DNA of 64,000 nt from an uncultured Desulfomonile sp. (lineage in GTDB: Bacteria; Desulfobacterota; Desulfomonilia; Desulfomonilales; Desulfomonilaceae). Both the position numbers and the translations under genes were made by a program. Below are positions 60,058 to 64,000 of the stretch, piece by piece. The first letter of the stretch is position 1; each line of letters opens with the position of its first letter. The stretch covers positions 124,001 to 188,000 of the forward strand of contig CAJBEZ010000037.1 of assembly GCA_903952205.1 (NCBI GenBank), written 5' to 3'. The notes beneath the pieces were generated by a model that saw only the letters and a program-made list of their open reading frames with translations, ran no database searches and was not told the DNA's origin.

Positions 60058-60834
60058 ATGGAGTACAAAGACATCATACTCGACTGTGCGAATTCAATTG
60101 GATCGATTACACTGAATTCTCCCAAGACAGCCAACGCGCTTTCGAAGAGCATGATTTCGGAAATTATTTCAGCCCTTAAATTTTTTCATGAAGATTCATC
60201 AGCAAAGGTCATAATAATTAAAGGCAATGGTAAACATTTCTGTTCAGGCCATGATCTCAAGGAAATGATTGATCGCGGAGTCACGGAATATAAGTCTATA
60301 TTTGAGCAATGTTCCAAGATGATGCTTTTGATTCATGAGATCCCGCAAATTGTGATTGGCAGGATTCACGGGGTTGCAACTGCCGCTGGATGCCAACTGG
60401 CAGCGCAGTGTGACCTGGTTATAGCGGCCGAGTCCGCGCGCTTTGGCACTCCGGGAGTAAAAATAGGTCTGTTTTGCACTACCCCCATGGTCCCTCTTAG
60501 CAGATGCGTGGGCAGAAAACATGCCCTGGAAATGCTGTTGACCGGTAGCCTAATTACGGCAGGGGTTGCCAAGGAATATGGTTTGGTCAACCATGTTGCG
60601 CCGGATTCTGAACTAGACGAGATTACAATTAAGATGGCCGAAACAATATCCGAGGCAAGCCCATTGACACTAGCCATAGGTAAAAAAGCCTTTTACACCC
60701 AGATCGATATGCCTGAAACCAAAGCCTACGAACATGCGGTAGAAGTAATGTCCTTGAACTTGATGACACAGGATGCTCAAAATGGCATCAAGGCCTTCCT
60801 TGAAAAGAAAGCTCCTGAGTGGAAGGGCCTTTAG
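60058..60834 (+). CDS. Crotonase-family protein, ECHDC3-like
   Basis: 258 residues with a complete crotonase fold: KHFCSGHDLKEM and HGVATAAGCQLAAQCDLVIA form the oxyanion hole. The first catalytic Glu of enoyl-CoA hydratases is Gly (FGTPGVKIGLFCTTPMVPLS), while the second (KHALEMLLTG) is kept. This TPGV-IGLFCTTP pattern is what I associate with the ECHDC3 group, whose reaction is not settled. CoA-ester binding is likely; hydration as in standard hydratases is not. The gene is alone, with a start at 60058 after a GGGGATATCTT leader. Confidence 0.82.
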   Translation: MEYKDIILDCANSIGSITLNSPKTANALSKSMISEIISALKFFHEDSSAKVIIIKGNGKHFCSGHDLKEMIDRGVTEYKSIFEQCSKMMLLIHEIPQIVIGRIHGVATAAGCQLAAQCDLVIAAESARFGTPGVKIGLFCTTPMVPLSRCVGRKHALEMLLTGSLITAGVAKEYGLVNHVAPDSELDEITIKMAETISEASPLTLAIGKKAFYTQIDMPETKAYEHAVEVMSLNLMTQDAQNGIKAFLEKKAPEWKGL

Positions 60835-60879
60835 ACCGAGCTGAGACCTGAATCATTTCAAATTCAAGAACGGGGAACA

Positions 60880-61200
60880 TCACTTGGATTCAACACGTGA
60901 AACAACTTCCTGAACCGAGCCGTAAGCAGCTATCATTGCAGGGAAACCTATTATTGTAGCGGACAACAGAGTAACTTGGGACAAGTCACCGGTAGACGCC
61001 CCGGCTTCCAGGGCCCGTCGCGCATGGGATCGGATTCCGCCCTTTGAGCCGGCTCCAATTGCTATACCCAGTTGAATCAACTGTTGGGTCTTGAAATCAA
61101 GTTCACCGCACTTAGAGCACAGTTCTCCAACTTCTCTAAATTTGTCCGCCACGTCCCCATGGTCTTCTAGAAACTGTTTGAATATTTCAGGCAGGTACAT
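60880..61200 (-). CDS. Carboxymuconolactone-decarboxylase/AhpD-like protein without the CxxC pair
   Basis: 106 residues, all-helical CMD fold: LDFKTQQLIQLGIAIGAGSK, then GGIRSHARRALEAGASTGDL and LLSATIIGFPAMIAAYGSVQ. In AhpD-type enzymes the GGIRSH region reads C-x-x-C-I-x-x-H; both cysteines are lost here and only the His is kept. Two cysteines occur earlier instead (CSKCGELD, about residues 28-31). Peroxidase-type chemistry is therefore doubtful. It converges with the crotonase gene and is divergent from trpS. Confidence 0.8.
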   Translation of the reverse strand: MYLPEIFKQFLEDHGDVADKFREVGELCSKCGELDFKTQQLIQLGIAIGAGSKGGIRSHARRALEAGASTGDLSQVTLLSATIIGFPAMIAAYGSVQEVVSRVESK

Positions 61201-61448
61201 GATAGTGTTCTCCCTTTTCAGTGATTACCAATACATGATTCTAAAACTAGATAAAAGGCAAACAAATTTTCATCAAAAATCACTTGAAAAAACAGTTGTC
61301 TCGATTCCCCCAAGCAGGAATTATGTCTATAATCATCCTGGACAGAGCTGTTGTTGACCCAAACTCACAATTATAGTACACGGCTGATAATTCAATCCCA
61401 AGATGTTTGTTCAGGTGATTGTCAGGCTTACTGAAAGGAGTTATTAAT

Positions 61449-62414
61449 TTGAGAGTCCTGTCGGGTATTCAGCCAAGTGGATCACTTCATCTGGGTAATT
61501 ACCTCGCAATGATGAAACCGATGATCTCTTATATGGATCGTAGTCAGCTTTTCGTGTTCATAGTCAATTACCATGCGATGACAAGTGTAACCGACGCGGC
61601 TAGGCTTGCGTACGGGACGTTGGAGGCTGCTTCGGATTTTCTGGCCTTAGGATTGAATCCCGACCGCGCAATCTTCTGGGTTCAATCCGACGTTCCTGAA
61701 GTTGTGGAGCTTGCGTGGATACTTACCTGCATTACCCCGATGGGGCTGTTGGAGCGTTGCCACTCGTACAAGGATAAGATCTCCAAGGGTATCTCGCCTA
61801 ATCATGGGCTGTTCGCCTACCCGGTGTTGATGGCGGCCGACATATTGCTCTATCAGGCGAATGTTGTCCCGGTTGGGAAAGATCAGAAACAGCACATTGA
61901 AGTGACCAGAGATATAGCAATTAAGTTCAACAGCGCGTACGGAGATACTTTTGTAGTTCCTGAGGGCGAAATAAATGACCAGGTTGCTACCGTCCCCGGC
62001 TTAGATGGACAGAAGATGTCCAAGTCTTATGGCAATACCATAGAGATATTTCTGGATGAAAAGAATCTTAAAAAAAAGGTCATGAGTATAAAGACGGACT
62101 CCATTGCTGTTGACGATCCGAAAGACCCTGAAACCTGCAATCTGTTCCAAATCTACAGGCAATTTGCCCCGTTGGACCGGGTCGAGGATGTTAGAAATCT
62201 GTATGTAAGTGGAGGAGCCTCTTATGGTGTCATCAAGAAAGAATTATTCGAAATATTGTGGGAAACTTTTCGTGGGCCTCGATTGGAGAGAGAAAAATTA
62301 TTAAAAGATGACGGATATCTTAGAGGCATCCTGGCAGAAGGGGCTAGGAAAGCTAGAGCCGCCGGTACTCCGACTATAGAAGATGTCAGGAAAAAAGTCG
62401 GAGTAAGATACTAA
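61449..62414 (+). CDS. trpS: Tryptophanyl-tRNA synthetase
   Basis: 321 residues from the TTG at 61449, eight bases after AAAGGAG; another TTG at 61419 is in frame but unsupported. Class Ic synthetase: SGIQPSGSLHLGNYLAMMKP contains the HIGH equivalent (HLGN), followed by FVIVNYHAMT-like FIVNYHAMTSVTDA, VGKDQKQHIEVTRDIAIKFN and the KMSKS loop in DGQKMSKSYGNTIEI (near 189). It charges tRNA-Trp. No T-box or trp leader was found upstream. The next gene is nth, 21 bp on, likely co-transcribed. Confidence 0.94.
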   Translation: MRVLSGIQPSGSLHLGNYLAMMKPMISYMDRSQLFVFIVNYHAMTSVTDAARLAYGTLEAASDFLALGLNPDRAIFWVQSDVPEVVELAWILTCITPMGLLERCHSYKDKISKGISPNHGLFAYPVLMAADILLYQANVVPVGKDQKQHIEVTRDIAIKFNSAYGDTFVVPEGEINDQVATVPGLDGQKMSKSYGNTIEIFLDEKNLKKKVMSIKTDSIAVDDPKDPETCNLFQIYRQFAPLDRVEDVRNLYVSGGASYGVIKKELFEILWETFRGPRLEREKLLKDDGYLRGILAEGARKARAAGTPTIEDVRKKVGVRY

Positions 62415-62435
62415 AAAATAAGAACATTTCTTTGC

Positions 62436-63110
62436 ATGCAAGAAGGGTCAAACCAAATCGAAATTAATATAGATGCGATTATCCAAACGTTGCGCCAATC
62501 TGTAGCCACCATGGAACTTCCAATCGTGACCGAAATTTCTCAGAATCGACGGTCGCCCTTTGAAGTCCTCATCGCTACTATTTTGTCCCTTAGGACAAAA
62601 GATGAAGTTACTCGCTTCGCTTCCAAAAGACTTCTTGAAAGGGCTCACACACCTCACCAGATGTTGAGTTTAGATGATTCAGAAATAGCTAAGCTCATAT
62701 ATCCTGTGGGTTTTTACAAGACGAAATCAAAAACAATCCTAGAAATTTCGAGAGTGCTCATAAGGGATCACGATGGACTCGTACCAGACAATCTTGATGA
62801 TCTTCTGTGTTTGAAAGGGGTGGGACGAAAAACCGCAAACCTCGTAATAACATTAGGATACGGGAAACTTGGAGTTTGTGTGGACACTCACGTTCATCGA
62901 ATCAGCAACAGACTTGGGTACGTTAAAACGAAAACACCAGAACAAACCGAAATGGCTTTGCGGGCGCAGTTGCCGAAGCAATACTGGATTCAGTATAATG
63001 ATCTTCTGGTAACCTGGGGACAAAATGTCTGTAAGCCGATATCGCCAATATGTTCGAAGTGCGACATCAGCCAGTATTGCCAAAAGGTGCGGGTAACAAG
63101 GAGTCGATAG
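62436..63110 (+). CDS. nth: Endonuclease III
   Basis: 224 residues. DNA glycosylase/AP lyase for oxidised pyrimidines. The helix-hairpin-helix with the catalytic lysine reads LKGVGRKTANLVI (near 132), and the catalytic Asp lies in VCVDTHVHRISNRLG (near 150). The C-terminal iron-sulfur loop is C-x6-C-x2-C-x5-C (CKPISPICSKCDISQYC). An N-terminal extension of about 20 residues precedes the typical ISQNRRSPFEVLIATILSL. No ribosome-binding site precedes the ATG at 62436, so the start is less sure. Confidence 0.94.
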   Translation: MQEGSNQIEINIDAIIQTLRQSVATMELPIVTEISQNRRSPFEVLIATILSLRTKDEVTRFASKRLLERAHTPHQMLSLDDSEIAKLIYPVGFYKTKSKTILEISRVLIRDHDGLVPDNLDDLLCLKGVGRKTANLVITLGYGKLGVCVDTHVHRISNRLGYVKTKTPEQTEMALRAQLPKQYWIQYNDLLVTWGQNVCKPISPICSKCDISQYCQKVRVTRSR

Positions 63111-63156
63111 GCGTTTAGTTCATAAGATGTTTATTGAGCCAGACGCAAAAACGGTT

Positions 63157-63705
63157 TTAATCTTTTCCTGTCGCTAGATCCTGTGAGGCTTCCTGCAAAA
63201 GCGTTTTCTTTTCTTGTCTGGATTTCAGAAAGCGTAGGCTAACAAAATAACTCATTAGCCCTAAGGGTATAGCTGATGCGAATGCCCCAACAAACCAACG
63301 TAAAACCACATCGCCACCCAGCGTAAGAATTTGCGCGCACGCTTCAGTGATCCCCCCCGCTTCAAAAATGGGTTTAAACAAGACCTGAAAATCTTGGAAA
63401 TTAGTTGCCGGTGGTTTTCCCAAGCATATCGAGCCTATCAGGTAAAATGTGTAATACATCGGAGCCAAAGTCAAAGGATTGTTAATCCAGGTGAAGGCAA
63501 ACGCAATAAGTACGTTGAAACGGACAAATAATCTAAAAAAAACCATAGAAGCGGTTTGCAGTCCTAGAGGAATAGCCGTTCCAATAAGCAATCCCGCCGA
63601 GACGCCTCTTGCGTCAAACCACGGAGGGTTCTGAGATTTAACGAGAGGGTCAACCGCAAGGGTTCTTATTTTATTGACAAGTCCTTTAAAAATATTGATC
63701 CCCAT
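63157..63705 (-). CDS. DUF2062 membrane protein
   Basis: 182 residues from the ATG at 63705; a TTG at 63753 in the same frame would add 16. Three or so membrane segments: AGLLIGTAIPLGLQTASMVF, VLIAFAFTWINNPLTLAPMY and FVGAFASAIPLGLMSYFVSL. The WINNPLTLAPMYY stretch with conserved Asn-Asn/Pro is the DUF2062 hallmark. The role is unknown; relatives often lie next to or fused with glycosyltransferases. The start lacks a clear Shine-Dalgarno. Confidence 0.8.
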   Translation of the reverse strand: MGINIFKGLVNKIRTLAVDPLVKSQNPPWFDARGVSAGLLIGTAIPLGLQTASMVFFRLFVRFNVLIAFAFTWINNPLTLAPMYYTFYLIGSICLGKPPATNFQDFQVLFKPIFEAGGITEACAQILTLGGDVVLRWFVGAFASAIPLGLMSYFVSLRFLKSRQEKKTLLQEASQDLATGKD

Positions 63706-63864
63706 AGAAGTAGCAGATTGATTCAGGCGTCTAGAAAAACACACAAGTATCAAAAAAAATGAACCGGAGTCCTAGAAAGAACACCGGGCCCTGTTAATAC
63801 CGCCAATCATGAGATCAGCGGCAGAGTTCAAACAGCAAACTAAAACATCAAATTGAAATATATT

Positions 63865-64000
63865 CTATTCTGTCCCCTTCTTACCCCACTGAAATTTGTT
63901 TGCAGATTCCTGGCTATCAGATTCCGTTTGGCCCCATTTCATTTTTTTGGTTGCCGGTTTGTCTAACTCCTGGTCACCTGAAGATTGAACGGCCCCAGTG
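63865..64000 (-). CDS. C-terminal end of an unidentified protein, cut by the window edge
   Basis: The last 44 or so codons of a minus-strand frame ending in TAG at 63867-63865. The visible part is hydrophilic and contains two related short units, KMKWGQTESDSQES and KFQWGKKGTE, each with a K-x-x-W-G core. It looks like a disordered tail with a repeated motif. The gene body is outside the window. Confidence 0.4.
   Translation of the reverse strand, partial: TGAVQSSGDQELDKPATKKMKWGQTESDSQESANKFQWGKKGTE

Noticed and set aside
61201-61448. T-box or trp leader upstream of trpS
   Set aside because: No T-box sequence, no Trp-rich leader peptide and no terminator hairpin was seen.
1-64000. Mobile elements, CRISPR arrays, tRNA or rRNA genes
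   Set aside because: No transposase, integrase, spaced direct repeats or RNA-gene sequence was recognised in any gap or frame.

Overview
The window reads as chromosomal DNA of an anaerobic Desulfobacterota (former Deltaproteobacteria) organism, perhaps near the Syntrophobacteria/Desulfomonile branch. This is inferred from gene content only: acyl-CoA enzymes, a propionyl/acetyl-CoA carboxylase pair, a B12-type radical SAM protein, late cobamide genes, an SCP2/TetR pair and diderm envelope genes (Lnt, PBP1A, an outer-membrane barrel protein). No tRNA, rRNA, IS element, prophage, integrase or CRISPR array was seen. Coding density is high, genes are mostly in short operons, and 1-8 nt overlaps are frequent. 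Several starts are TTG or GTG behind good Shine-Dalgarno sequences.

Layout. 1-3.8 kb: an isopropylmalate-dehydrogenase-like gene cut by the left edge, a UDP-GlcNAc 2-epimerase, a YdcF-type protein and a NusG/RfaH paralogue. 3.9-9.3 kb: a 2,4-dienoyl-CoA-reductase-like flavoenzyme, a dienoyl-CoA-isomerase-like crotonase and a large B12-binding radical SAM protein. 9.5-17.3 kb: two small membrane or secreted proteins, a cluster of response regulator, E1-like enzyme, sugar nucleotidyltransferase and small helical protein, an orphan ABC ATPase, a membrane-anchored nuclease-fold protein without catalytic residues, purD, and a TetR-SCP2 operon with a perfect 20-bp operator. 17.4-27.4 kb: cobU-cobT, a degenerate AMP-binding enzyme, an OMP-decarboxylase-like protein, phoU, a PNPOx/PEP-synthase-like pair and a hybrid histidine kinase. 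27.4-37.4 kb: the biotin-dependent carboxylase pair, a Cys-rich secreted protein, the corC-lnt-permease-rsmI operon and an unknown protein. 37.6-46.2 kb: a small Cys protein-argS-SPOR operon, then a PspA-like/DUF2491/TAXI-fusion cluster that resembles the enterobacterial yjfJK genes, a thioredoxin-HEAT fusion and a DUF374 acyltransferase. 46.3-64 kb: lon, PBP1A, XdhC-glycosyltransferase, an outer-membrane barrel protein, a 531-aa GNAT-domain protein of unknown role, pmbA, a TPR protein, a crotonase, a CMD-like protein, trpS, nth, DUF2062 and the tail of one more gene.

The most striking signal is ahead of the GNAT-domain gene (57,367-57,533, minus strand). A promoter is followed by a 22-codon leader peptide containing the run YFYFYF. 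Overlapping segments can form 1:2, 2:3 and 3:4 hairpins, and the 3:4 hairpin is an intrinsic terminator. This is the layout of a ribosome-mediated Phe/Tyr transcription attenuator, placed in front of a gene that is not a known aromatic amino-acid gene. Other points of interest are the catalytically stripped SNase-fold protein, the PspA/DUF2491/TAXI cluster and the TetR operator with a probably leaderless mRNA.
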